NCBI GenBank assembly: GCA_004794655.1
Contig: SMMW01000568.1
Location: 2,221,001-2,285,000, forward strand
Origin: Marisa cornuarietis
Lineage: Eukaryota > Mollusca > Gastropoda > Architaenioglossa > Ampullariidae
Direction: 5' to 3'
Length of the DNA stretch: 64,000 nt
Position 1 is the first letter of the stretch. Each line of letters opens with the position of its first letter. A program made the position numbers and the translations under genes. Of this stretch, positions 20,969-35,059 are shown in pieces. Under the pieces are notes generated by a model. It ran no database searches. It saw only the letters and a program-made list of their open reading frames with translations, and was not told the origin of the DNA.

Positions 20969-21858
20969 CCGTGTTGTTTAATATATTCTTGGAGAACATC
21001 ATGCTTGAAGCTCTTCATGACCACCATACCTCCATTTCAATCGGTGGAAGACCAATCTGCAACCTACGCTTTGCAGATGATATAGATCTGTTAGCAGGTA
21101 CAAACAAGGAACTGCAAGACCTCACCAACAGACTGACAGACAGCTCAAACGCATATGGAATGGAGACCAGCACAGAAAAGAGCAAAGTTATGATCAATGG
21201 CAACGGCAAAGCAGAGATCTATATGAACGGGGTACAGCTCGAAGAGGTAAGCAGCTTCAAGTACTTGGGAGCCACTCTCTCCAAGGACGGCAGCTCCACG
21301 CAAGATATCCGCATCAGGATCGCAACAGCAACAGCAGCAATGGCTAGGCTAGATAGGATCTGGCATAGCCACAAGATAAGGTTCACTACCAAGTACAGGC
21401 TATACAAATCCCTGGTAGTGCCGATCCTGCTCTACGGATGCGACACGTGGACTCTACTCGCCGAAACAGAAAGGAGAATCCAGGCATTCGAGCACAAGTG
21501 TCTGAGGAGGCTGCTCCGGATCTCATACAAAGAACACAAAACCAACGACTTTGTAAGAAACAAGATTGCCACACTGCTAGGACACCAGGAACCTCTACTA
21601 TCAACAGTCAAGCGACGTAAGCTGGTCTTCTTTGGCCATGTAACCCGGCACGACACCTTGTCGAAGACTATCCTTCAAGGCACCTTGGAGGGTGGCCGAC
21701 GCCGCGGTGGTCAGAGAAAGAACTGGCTTACGAACGTCAAAGACTGGACTGGTCGTCCTGTACAGGACCTGCTGACTATTGCCCAAAATAGGCAAGAGTG
21801 GCGGGCCCTATCAGCTGCCAGGTGCCAGGCAAGGGACGACTGACTGACTGACTGACTG
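20969..21858 (+). mobile_element. 5'-truncated RTE-like non-LTR retrotransposon
   Basis: The fragment encodes the C-terminal part of a reverse transcriptase: LFNIFLENIM, the catalytic FADD in CNLRFADDIDLLAGT, KYLGATLSKDGS, ILLYGCDTWTL, and the terminal GGRRRGGQRKNWLTNVKDW. It stops at 21841-21843 and ends in a (GACT)n tail. An 11-bp target duplication AAAAGAAGACA flanks it (20958-20968 and 21859-21869). The reading frame is open throughout, implying a fairly recent, 5'-truncated insertion. It lies in sequence just past the remnant of lectin pseudogene B1. Confidence 0.88.
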
Positions 21859-21869
21859 AAAAGAAGACA

Positions 21870-22270
21870 GACAGCGACACGATGTGCTGTTGCAGAGTGA
21901 TCGCTTATACAGTCAAATGGAGTTAGTTTGTACTCATTTCCTAAAGATACTGTCTACAAACGCCAGTAGTCAACTTTGCTGACATTCGTGGAATGGTTTT
22001 GCTGACAGCTGTAAACTCACCACGACTCTCTTACTGTTATCCTTTAGATTCTGTGTTCACCCTTGTGTGCAGCATGTTTTATTTCTACCTTGTAGGTTTG
22101 CTTGTTGCAAAGTCAATGTATAATTGTTTGTTAATAAGTTTGGTCTTTGTTTGAACCGGGTTTTTGTGTCAATCTGTTCTAAAGTTTTTTGTGTTGGAGA
22201 ACACATTGAGTCGACTCAACGGTTGAATATTGCGCAATATATATCTGCTTTGATAATAATAATAATAATA

Positions 22271-22321
<51 letters not shown>

Positions 22322-22740
22322 AGTGTTGGGTTAAATAAGCCACGGACGTGTATAGGTGGACTGCTGTCTGTCTGCCGAGACCATCGCTGAGCCTCTTGCT
22401 CTCCGCTTTTAGTCTCGGCGAGCCTTAACAATGAATGTGAATAAACCGGAAGCTTTGTCGTCCAAACCTCGTTCTATGACTTCACTGAAAAAAATCGTCT
22501 GCAAGCAATCCAGTAATACAAGTTCATGGTTAAGCATTGCGTTTTGATGCTCAAGCAGTACTGGTTTGCTATTTAAAGCAGAGAAAAAAATCCTAAGAAT
22601 GAGAAATCACTATCGTGTGAAAACAGTCAACGCAAGCTGTAACAAATAACAGTAAACATTTCTTTTACATAGCATAGATATATTAAAAATGAAAAAAAAT
22701 AATGCAAACTTTAATGATGTAAAGTTATGATGTCGATAAT
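21870..22740. other. Gap with microsatellite, no gene recognised
   Basis: Contains an (AAT)n run at 22252-22320. The open frame across the repeat on the minus strand is only poly-Tyr/Ile from the microsatellite. No domain or splice structure seen. Confidence 0.5.
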
Positions 22741-22744
22741 TTTG

Positions 22745-22880
22745 AGATGCATTTTAAATCGGATCTCAGGAGACGAAGTGTAGAATGCGTTTTACCAGTA
22801 AAATGGTGCAGCTCCATGGCCACCATATTGCTTCGTCTAGTGACGTCACATTGTGTGGAGGCGCAGTAGACGCCTCACAG
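22745..22880 (+). repeat. Lectin promoter-upstream module, inverted copy
   Basis: Plus-strand text (ATCTCAGGAG, GTGCAGCTCCATGGCCACCA, the TGACGTCA octamer at 22841-22848, GGAGGCGCAGTAGACGCCTC) equals the upstream region of promoters at 3.6 and 27.7 kb. It breaks off before the TATA box, so it is the upstream half only. It lies about 0.3 kb beyond the polyadenylation signal of the intact lectin gene, pointing the other way. Confidence 0.65.
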
Positions 22881-23190
22881 CCATTCAAGAAAGGTGTAGA
22901 AAAAAGAAATGGTAATACAACAAAGAAGAGAGCTCTGTCAAGGGGTTAATATTTACCAAGGTCTTATGTGTGTTTCAGACACAGATGTTGAGAAGGTTAG
23001 AGCTCAATGTCGTCGGCACAAACGATGTAGAGGTTTGTACCTCTGTGACATAAACGATATTACAAACAATAGTCTTCCATTCTGATATCTCTGTGACATG
23101 TATGATGTTACAACAGTCTCACCTTCACTCACTCGTCATGTCTTACATCACAAGGGATAACAACACAATGGTGGGAGTAGTAGTTATATT

Positions 23191-23196
23191 TTTATT
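23191..23196 (-). promoter_or_regulatory. Probable polyadenylation signal of the lectin gene
   Basis: AATAAA on the minus strand about 100 bp past the stop codon. The gene fragment at 63.4 kb has one at the same distance (63295-63290). Confidence 0.55.
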
Positions 23197-23297
23197 TTGT
23201 CAAATATCAGCACGACCAGTCCTTTCGCATGTGCAATGGTAAGAGCAACAGGAGACGGTGACAAGCTGACCGAACCTTATTATTTGGCAGTGTAACA

Positions 23298-23858
23298 TTA
23301 TTTGTTACACTGCGGTTTAATGTCTGCCTGACAAACAAACCCCTTCTTCGTCGAACAGACATGGTCGTTGAGCACAACGGTGCTAGTGTAAAAGACTTCG
23401 ACACAGTCCTCTTGGCCTCCACCGTCGTCCGGTTGGTTGTTGTCCCACAGACCGGAATCTCTCAACAAGGGAGTTTGGTCGTTCCAAAAGAAGCGACCCT
23501 CCTGCAGAATGTCATCCGCTCCAATCCACAAGCCTTCACCTATTCGTAGAATCGTTTGACCTGAACAAAAAAAAATTTCCTTCTTCTAATGAGCACGCGT
23601 TTAATTTACTTCCAACGGTCTGCCATGAAATCTAATGATGTCTACTACAGTTTTTAACAACTTTACTGGCATTGCGCAGCAAAGTGCTCTATGATATATT
23701 TAATGAACGAATGTTACATACGATGAAGAAAAATGTCAGTTTTGATGCGTTCTGCCTATTTGGGAAAAATAAGTCATTAGAAAAAGTGTAAGTCTAGCCA
23801 CGCCACGAAGATTAATATATTTGGCATAGCTGTATGTGGACATGCCATTTTGTAAATG

Positions 23859-23898
<40 letters not shown>

Positions 23899-25044
23899 GT
23901 GTGCGTGTGTGTGTGTGTGTGCGAGAGAGAGAGATACTGAAGAAGCTTGTTTTACAAATTTTTGCTTTTTTAAGTTCAGCAATAAAAAAAGTAAGTATAC
24001 TTGATTACAAGTAGAGTTTTCTTTATTTAAAGACGTTGCCTATATCAGGTATATCATTTGCAGACGACACCGTTTCTAAAAATACAACGCTTTCTTTATT
24101 TCCTGTCGACGTCCTCGTTTCAGAAAAGTCCATCTGTGTGTTATGGAACACAAGTAATACTGAATTTTCAGCACTTCTGTAACAACTTAAACTGGAAACG
24201 TGTTTTTGGATTTTGGATGCTGTCATTCCCCATTTCTTGGAATTAAACCTCATTAGTGCTGTAGATGGCAGTAAAATGTTTATCAACTCACCCATCGTGT
24301 CCATCAGATACAGTAAGGACGAGCCATCCTGATCACGTGTCTTCAAGTAAAAGAGATGACCTCCGTCAGTTTCACAGCGCCTTTTGGCGGTCTGGTAGTC
24401 TTGTTTGATGATGTACAGCTTCAGACACCGATTGTTGTAAAGCACATAGCCCTTTTCCACAGGACAGCCGCCTGCACATGAAATGTTTCAGTATATTTTT
24501 CCATGACATTAATTAATACTTGTGTCAGGAACTGACCTCTGAATTAAACCCCTTGAAGTTGTAAGTTTAAGCATAGAGCTATCATGAAGTTTCAATCTTT
24601 GAATGTTGAATAAAATGCGCTCGACGTGTAAAAAGGAATCACAGATGACCGCAATAACAAGCCAGAGATACAACTGATGTTGTTCGTGCGTATGTGAGAC
24701 TGGATGATGGCTGTAACTGGAGTTAACGCCACTGTGCCATTTGGAAGTCACTGTTAATGCAGTTTTACCGTAGAAAGGTTGAGCGTCGGCTGAGCGACTT
24801 GAACGAGCGACATCTGGGCTCAAGTTCTCACCAGTGACACCTAAATATACAAAAAAAGAAGAGATTAGTCATCTACAACAGGTATCAGTCACTGAGGATA
24901 TATAACTGTATCTGTGGGATCAACACCATAGGAAGTGTTCACAAACCTTACTTTAATCTCAAAAGCTGGTGTCATCCCCACGGTTTGCGGTGACGGAGGG
25001 TTGTAGTTGGAAAACTGGCGAGAAAATCCAAAAGTTTCGAGGAC

Positions 25045-25090
<46 letters not shown>

Positions 25091-25977
25091 CGTTAGGTTG
25101 TTTTACCCAAACTGTTGAGAGAGGGGTTTCCCTGGTCGTTAGAGCTAGTCTCTTTTATCTTTGAAGCCTTTGATACCCCTTTTGTTCTTCCTTTACTCCT
25201 TGTTTTCATTAATAAACGTTACCCTGTGCGTGCGTCAATGTTGTGCACTGGGGAGCGATTGGACGCGTCGCTAGCATCGGGCGTTCGAGTGCCTGCTGTG
25301 ACCGTGTGGTTGTGAGCGTGCTTGCGAGGGTACAGTGTGTGGCGCCCGATTGCATTACGCGACAAAACCAACATCACCTTTACGTCATCCGTCAGAAATC
25401 TGGAAATTTATTGTCCCTGCAGATATGACCATCGATACGTTTCAGCTGTTTGTCAGTCTGCCTATTATGATCAGTGCCATCCGTCATTTTCTCTTTACAG
25501 GCGCTACCAACACTCTTGTCTGTGTGTTTGTTCTTTCTCGGCTTGATTACTGCAACTCCTTGCTTGCCGACTACCCTGTATACCTTCTTCATTACTTCCA
25601 GAAATTACAGAACTTTGCTGCGTGCCTGATGCTTAGAGCTTGGAAACGGGACCATGTCACTCCACTGTCCGTGCTATGTTTTTACTTCTTTCCTTATTTC
25701 TCTGAACTTCCCTTAAGTCCCAGCCAGATAAATACGATCTTTGTCTGACGACCGTCTCTTAACTATTCCTGTCACCAGACCAACAACATATCATCACAGG
25801 ATTTTAGTTACTGTGCGGCAAAACAATGGATGTCATAAGTACTGTTTTGTATCCTTCCATCGTTCATCCGTTGTTTGTTATTCTTCTGTCCCTCGTATGT
25901 TGTCTGTGTCTCGCTCTTGTTCTGAAGCAATAAGAGCATGCTCCTTACGAGCGTGAGTATGCGCTATACACATCTGA

Positions 25978-26025
<48 letters not shown>

Positions 26026-27659
26026 ACAATTCTACATTGTATGTTCCGACGACATGGTAGACATAAAGCCTATACTTTTACCTTCTAAAACAACTGACTG
26101 AAGCACACCTGAGACCTTGGTGAATATCAACCCCTGGTCTGTATTCTCTTCGCTTTTGTCTTCCTGTTTCTCTTTTTCTTCATCTTTCTTTCTCTACCTT
26201 TACTGACCCCTGCACTATCGTTTTTGTCCCTTCATATGGTTTTAGGTTTACTTACTTAGTCCTATTTGTAGCTTAGGTGGTACATAGAGCATCCGCCAGA
26301 GAACTCATTTTTTTCTCCTAAGCATCACCTTTAGCCATGATGTTCCAGGAGAGTTTCTGGTCCTTTAGTTCTCTGTTTTTAGGGTTATTTAGCGGTTTAT
26401 TGTCTTCGATATTCTAGTAATATGCCTTTATGCACACATTAGAAACTGGTGATCGTAGATATTAGAAGCTGTAGATTGTTCCAAATATTCCCTTAACTGT
26501 AATGAAGTATTTTAACTCTAAAAAAGTGAGAAGAAAATAACTTGCCCAAGGTGACAATGACAACAAAGATCAGAGCTAGTGGTGTTATGAAGGTGACACG
26601 AGGTGATCGTGAGGTGGCCTGAAACAAATAAGAAACTACACAGACGATGACATTTGATTAAGTACAACAATAAGCAACACGCGAAACGAGAAGCATAAAC
26701 AGTTTTTTAACGTACACTAACGGAGGATAAAGTGAAAGGCTTCAGTGACAATCTGTTGAATATAAATCATGAATAGGAAACAAAAACAAAACTTGCGTGT
26801 AAAATAACAAACATAAAAAGTAAAATCTGCTAGATGATAAGTTTGCCAATCACTTGAGTGCGACAATTTCGTTAGGTTAGAGCAAAGTTATGATCAACGG
26901 CAATGGGGTACAGCTCGAAGAGGTAAGTAGCTTCACATACTTGGGAGCCACCCTTTCCAAGGACAAAAGGTCCATGCCAGGTATCCACATCAGGATTGCA
27001 ACAGCAAAAGCGGCAATGGCTAGGCCAGATGGGATCTGGCATAGCCACAAGATAAGGTTCACTACCAAGTACAGGCTGAACAAATCCCTGGTAGTGCCGA
27101 TCCTGCTCTACGGAAGAGACACGTGGACTCTGCTCGCCGAAACGAAAAGGAGCATCCAGGCATTCGTGAACAAGTGCCTGAGGAGGCTGCTCTGGATCTC
27201 ATGGAAAGAGCATAAAATCAACGACTTTGTGTGAAACAAGATTGCCACACTCGTAGGACACCAGGAACCTCTACTATCAAGAGTCAAGCGACGTAAGCTG
27301 GTCTTCTTTGGCCATGTGACCCATGTGACACCTTGTCAAAGACTATCCTTCAAGGCACCTTAGAGGGTGGCCGACGTCGCGGTGGTCAGAGAAAGAACTG
27401 GCTCACGAACGTCAAAGACCGGATTGGTGGTCCTGTACAGGACCTGATGAGTATCACTCACCATAGACAAGAGTGGCGGACCCTGTCAACTACTGCGTCT
27501 ATCCCCCCAATGACAGAAGCCGGTCTAAGGACGACTGACTGACTGTTAGTATTCATTTTCTATTATAATATTCTGAAAAGGATTGCAGCGCTTCAGTAAA
27601 GTGCCCAGATTTATACAAAATTTAGTTAAGTGGTATTATCGTACAAAATCTCTTACCAT
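23298..27659 (-). CDS. Secreted C-type lectin, intact five-exon gene
   Basis: Exons (minus): start ATG 27659-27657 at the end of the leader exon; 26618-26546 (73 nt, signal peptide TFITPLALIFVVIVTLG); 24840-24769 (72 nt, linker GVTGENLSPDVARSSRSADA); 24471-24292 (180 nt, first CTLD half, from GCPVEKGYVLY to DTMG); 23560-23298 (263 nt, second CTLD half). Every internal junction after the ATG is phase 1 and the sum is 591 nt, 196 residues with no stop or frameshift. Donors are GTAAGAT, GCAAGT, GTAAAAC and GTGAGT. The CTLD keeps its cysteines and the Ca2+/sugar motif QPDD with a downstream LND, where QPD usually indicates galactose-type binding. The product should be exported; snail relatives act in haemolymph immunity. 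A LINE copy sits in intron 1 and another in the intron after the signal exon. The splice model is inferred but strongly self-consistent. Confidence 0.82.
23862..23926. repeat. (GT)n microsatellite in last lectin intron
   Basis: About 30 dinucleotide units with a few GC interruptions. Confidence 0.9.
25047..25088. repeat. (GT)n microsatellite
   Basis: About 20 units, in the second intron of the intact lectin gene. Confidence 0.9.
25420..26024 (+). mobile_element. CR1/jockey-like LINE, 5'-truncated and decayed
   Basis: Encodes pieces of the reverse-transcriptase C-terminal region: ISAIRHFLFTGATNTLVCVF, VLSRLDYCNSLLADYP, LMLRAWKRDHVTPL. It then carries the 3' tail shared with the 62 kb copy (TCTGTCCCTCGTATG, AGAGCATGCTCC) and an (ATT)n run at 25979-26024. 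Frame is broken and large internal parts are missing. Inserted in an intron of the intact lectin gene. Confidence 0.75.
26881..27543 (+). mobile_element. RTE-like LINE copy 2 in lectin intron 1
   Basis: Same family as 20969-21858 (VQLEEVSSFTYLGATLSKD, RIWHSHK-type segment, GGRRRGGQRKNWLTNVKDR) and same GACT-type tail, but more decayed: an internal 24-27 bp loss near the start, an in-frame TGA at about 27232, and a frameshift by small deletion near 27320. The uninterrupted target is visible in the paralogous intron at about 14740-14750 (TTTCGTTAGTTTTCATT); here GTTAG borders the insert on both sides, a probable short target duplication. Confidence 0.82.
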
Positions 27660-27751
27660 CTGAAGACGCCTGTACTTCTCGCTGTTTTCACGTCGTTCGT
27701 AGAGGAGAGACTACGGACTGTCTGAACACAGCGCGGCATCAGCAATTTACA
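27657..27751 (-). promoter_or_regulatory. Lectin core promoter and start exon, copy 4
   Basis: This cassette belongs to the intact lectin gene. The TATA position reads TGTAAAT (27751-27745) instead of TATAAAT, one substitution. The cap motif TCAGAC (A27723) keeps the 28-nt spacing, and the 67-nt exon ends in ATG 27659-27657 with donor GTAAGAT. Expression may be lower than for the TATA copies, or use the initiator alone; this is inference. Confidence 0.65.
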
Positions 27752-28057
27752 CTAACGTCCACCTTCCCAGCGGGCATCGGGAGTAAATAGTTTGTGAGAG
27801 AAGGCGAGCCAGTAACAACAGGTATGCACGCCCCGAGAGGCGTGGTGTGACATGAACACGCCCTGTCATCAATATGCTGTTATGTCGATTGTAGCTCAAA
27901 CACAATTCAAAGCTCGCGCACCAATGACTTTTTAAATCAAGACAACCCAGTTAAGGCCCAAAAGATGGGAACGAAAATGAATGATTGAGCTGGGATAGTG
28001 GGGAGGAACGTGGGAAGTTGAATGACTGTGAGGCTGCTACTGCGCCTCGGCACAATG

Positions 28058-28065
28058 TGACGTCA
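28058..28065. promoter_or_regulatory. CRE palindrome TGACGTCA
   Basis: Perfect octamer about 335 bp upstream of the cap site of the intact lectin gene, in the conserved upstream module. Confidence 0.5.
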
Positions 28066-28639
28066 CTCGACAAAGCAATATGGTGGCCTCCATTGGAGCT
28101 GCACCATTTTACTGGCAAAACACATTTCTGACCTCACCTCCTGAGATCAGTCTGTTTTCATTATTCCCAAGAATAGGGAAACACGTTTGCCGAAATACAT
28201 CGTCGTCTCTTACACAACAAATTTTTACAGGAAGCAAACTAAAAACCTAGTACCAAAAAAAGCCACCACGAAGCTTTTTAAGGGCTGGAAGGTAGGGCAT
28301 TACTTGAAAACGTTGTAAGTGCAGTTCTTCATAACTGTCTTCTTCATATGCATATATTACTTGGGCACGTTAAGAATAATGAAGCAAAAACATTTAGTGT
28401 AGATGAAGTGATTAGTTGTCAAGGAAGGATTCAAAATGTCCTCTAGACAGTACATTTCAAAATTATTGACATCATAGCTATATTACATTACTTTATACAA
28501 ATGTGTTTAATGCTGGTTGTCCCAAACAACGGCCTACAAATATCGTTTACAACGGCACAATTGAGTCACCAAAGAATAAACGGCGATTGTCATGTACTGA
28601 CATCTGTCGCGGTGCTTCCCTGGCGTCGTTCATTGAAAG

Positions 28640-31325
<2,686 letters not shown>

Positions 31326-31329
31326 CATA

Positions 31330-31562
31330 AAAAGTAAAGGTCGTCTCATGGCACTTTCAGGTCGTTGGGAAGTAAGGTCTTAGACACCCCACTTTTCTTT
31401 ACGTGAGGGCGGTGCCTATCTCCTCTCCTTCGCTGCCTTACCTTCCCAACCTTCTTTTGGGTCAGAATAGGAAAGCTTGCTGCGCCACACGGGTATCGAA
31501 CCGAAGTGTATTTCAGTTCGGACCTCAGCGCTCTAACCACTCGGCAGTCCGCTACCCCATCT
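31330..31562 (-). mobile_element. tRNA-derived SINE, best copy
   Basis: Reverse complement: GGGGTAGCGGACTGCCGAGT (A-box region), then GGTTAGAGCGCTGAGG, then the B-box GGTTCGATACC about 20 bases further on, then the family body (GCAGCGAAGGAGAGGAGAT) and a CTTTACTTTT tail. Both RNA polymerase III internal promoter boxes are present, which the other copies in this window lack. Confidence 0.8.
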
Positions 31563-34050
31563 TCACACATAGAAAGCACATTATTAAGCAATTAAGTACA
31601 CACATATTTAACACTTCAAAGTAGATCTCTGTAGACTTAACCTACTACTTTTTATAATTTTTTCTGAAGCATTTTTGTTCCACCTGTATATTAGATCATA
31701 CACATTAAGCTCATTGAATAGAGAAAGTGAAACATACTTTTATGCACATTAAGAATATGTTTGTGCAATATTACTTTACTAAAGCTTTGCCTCCTCAAAC
31801 ATTGCACAACTTGTAGCAAGAAAATCATAACGTTTTGATGTTCTAATTATAAGATAAGATTAGACTTTATTTGTCCAGGGGGGCAATTCGGTGATTAAGT
31901 AATTAAAAGGTACAGAAGATGCAATAAACAACAGAAGTAAGCAGAAAGCTTCCCTCCCTACACAGACCCAGAACAATAAGTAAGTACACAGCCACTGAAT
32001 GCCGATTCCAGCAGAACCTTTTATGTTGATCTCACGGGTAGATATAAGAACAAACAATTATCATACTGAGGTACTTAAAAATATTCAAAAAGAATGTTTA
32101 CAGTAACACATCTCGAATGGTAGGTCGTAGAAATGTGCTTTTATGTACATAGGTAACGTGTGGTTGCTACCTTATCTTTATGATCGCTATTCTGACGACA
32201 TCTTCATTTTCTCCCAGTACCAATGAGATTTTGACAATGTAATTTTTTTTATTTTGTCTGTGCTGCATAGAACGTAAAACATCTTCTCAAGCTTATCCAC
32301 AAATTATTACTTGCAAGTCTCTTACCCGGTTATTCTCAATTTTATGTTTGAAAAATATGAGTTTTATACAAGATAACTAGTGTCCAAACCAAAGACACCG
32401 AGTTGAACCACATGTTTTGCAAAAAACTTCCCCTAGTAGACCTCGCCCTCGGGATAGAATGCCTGACTCTATAGGAAATTTGGCAAGGGAAGGCAGCGAG
32501 AGAGAGAGAGAGAGAGAGGAGATGGTCACAGTCCTGACAAACAGAAGGTTTCAAAACAAAAGTGTGGTCTCTGGCACCTCAGTCCCCAAACAACCTTCAA
32601 AAAGGTAGCGGAAGCCCTGTACCTTATTAATTTTACAAGATAACAATTTGAACAGGTCGATTTGTCATATAAACGATATTCAAAGGTATAGAAAGTTCTC
32701 CTTTAAATAATGTCTTTTGTAATAAACTGGGTCCACTAATTAAGGTTCAAACTGAACGTACAAAAACAGTATTGAACAACAGAGCCAAGCAACAGGTGTT
32801 CAAGGATGTTGTTTACTGGAGCCCAGGATTATGTGTGAACTAGGTTGGGGCATTCCTTGATACGCCGGAGTGGACGAAGGACGTTGCGTTGTGTCCGTAA
32901 TGAGAGAATGTTTGGTGATCTGTTTGTATGACAAAAAAAAACCGTCCTGTTACATGACCGCAAAGTGAACGTGCGTACCATAATTAATATCGTTTACCAA
33001 AGGCTCACAAATATTGACCAGACAGTATCAGACCACTCTTTTGGGACGTGACATTTACCTGTTGGACACCTGTTGTTCAGCCTTGACGATGAACTAAAAT
33101 AGTCATCAGAATCGTAGTTTTTGTTTTAATTTGTGTGCATAACAAGGCTAATATCTGCTCATCACATTAGATGATATGTTTTATTGGTGATGGCTGACTG
33201 ATTCTAGTGGAGGTTATATTGCTGATTTTAGCAGTGGGTTTATTGGTGGTTGCTGACGGATTCTAAGGTGGTTTTAATCACTGAATGCTGATTGCTTTTA
33301 TTTCATTTTTGAAACGCTACCGGTCTCTGTATAATGTGATTTGCATAGATCCTCTCCTACGTTTCCATCGTAAACAATTTTTTTAAATAAATAAAAAAGT
33401 TGTTTCCGTTGATGTTTACTTTAGGAAAGCTTGCAGTTTCTAGCAGCTTTCAGGGCGATGTATAAGTGTAGGTGTGTGTTAAATAAATAACAAATCTTCA
33501 GATCCAATTTCGGAAAGGAGTCCAATGTACGGGTCGAATTTGGTTATTGTTTTTATGCCTTTCCTGCATTATGGTGTTTTGATAAGGACTTGATTCATTT
33601 AGCCCAGGAATGCTCTCACGTGGTACGCGCGCAGGACTCAACTGTTCTCTTTCTTCTACCTGCCTGGCAGTCATGTGTTCTTCCTCATCGTCCTTCCAAT
33701 TCATTGTCACAGCGAGGGCCTCTTCCTGCGAGTTCCTTATTTCTATACTTTTATTTTATAAAGTGACACAGGTTTCCTCTATTGGAGGTGAAGGACGTGA
33801 CAGCGTTTCTCGGTTTACCGTTTCCAAGAAAAAATGGTATATAAACTGAAGTGCCGTTTTCATTTAAGTTTTGGAAAGATGTTCAGACATCATCTCCCGC
33901 GACATAGTCACCTCTTTGAGTAGTTGATACTAGGCGTGCTAATCACTGTAACAACACACCCCTGAGCGCGCGGTGGTGTTACCCTTTCTCATACATGGTC
34001 CACAATTTGAGTGAGAAAACACGGTGTCGTATTCGGTAGGCCCCTGATAA
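31562..34050 (+). repeat. Segmental duplication A, copy 2
   Basis: Counterpart of 15311-18050, same order and orientation. Includes the SINE-related stretch at about 32400-32625 with a GAGA run. No gene is supported within it. Confidence 0.75.
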
Positions 34051-35055
34051 GTTAAAAATAAAACGATGATTCCAGTTCGGAGCCATGTGAACAGGGAAGC
34101 CTTTTCAGCTTCCGCCGTTGTCCGTTGTCCTGTTCCGCTCCTTGATGACCTCCCAACTCCAAGAGAAGGGAATTAGTCATACCTGGCACTGGCATTTTAT
34201 TCAGTGAACGAAATACATCTCAACGATTCTGCCCGTACAGATTAAGAAAGTGACCGCATTGATGAATCCCAGAGTTCATCATATCCTGCTTTCCCAGTTC
34301 CATTGATAAAGGTACAGGTCACTCTTAAGGTGAAATTGAAAGCGAAAAACGATGTATAAAGGTCCGGCGATGACGCAACTTCAGGCAGGTTAAGTAGGAT
34401 CTACAGAAAAATATAGGCAGAATAAAGTGAAATTTCGAGTGCCTTTCAGGTGTGTCACCGCTTGCAAACCGTCACCGACTGCAGGAAGACAATACAAACA
34501 GCTAGTGTGAGATCCCACTACTAGACAACGCTGGTATCTACATATCTAAAAAAAAATTGAAAGAGGACTGAATGGGCATTTTACATTTTTATGTTTTCTT
34601 TTATCTTATTGTACTAACTTTTTTTTAACAAAGAAAGACTACTCTTAGTTTTTTTTCTTTCATCTTTAATAACTCTTTAACTAACGAAGCTAATTTGCAC
34701 GCTTTTTTTATACATAGTTCTTTGAAATTTACTCAGATATATTGTTCGGCTAGATAAGGACCGAGTTTCGATATTTAAGCTGTACCTCTTTATAATTTTG
34801 TTATATAAAGGAGTTAAAAAAAACCAAACCCATAACCATGAGAGATCGCTATCAAGGGTAAACAGTCAGTGCGAGTTGTAACTAATAACAGGAAACATTT
34901 TTAAGTAACATCGATACAATGTAGCAAAGAAAAAAGTAATGCAAATGAACAAAAAAGTAAACACATTTCTATTAGGCAGCATAGTTATAATACCAATAAC
35001 AAATAAAATTAAACATATTTGTGTAAAGTAATAAAGCTCTAATGTTAATAATCTT
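34051..35055. other. Gap with no recognised gene
   Basis: Partly resembles 22480-22740 near its right end, as expected from its position ahead of another copy of the promoter-upstream module. No coding evidence. Confidence 0.45.
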
Positions 35056-35059
35056 GAAA

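Noticed and set aside
22216..22431. Open frame with a tyrosine/isoleucine run
   Set aside because: Produced by the (AAT)n microsatellite on the opposite strand.
24509..24768. Continuation of the lectin linker exon past 24769
   Set aside because: The frame stays open to 24533, but the conserved TACG|GTAAA donor in both copies and the exact phase fit to the CTLD exon favour splicing at 24769.
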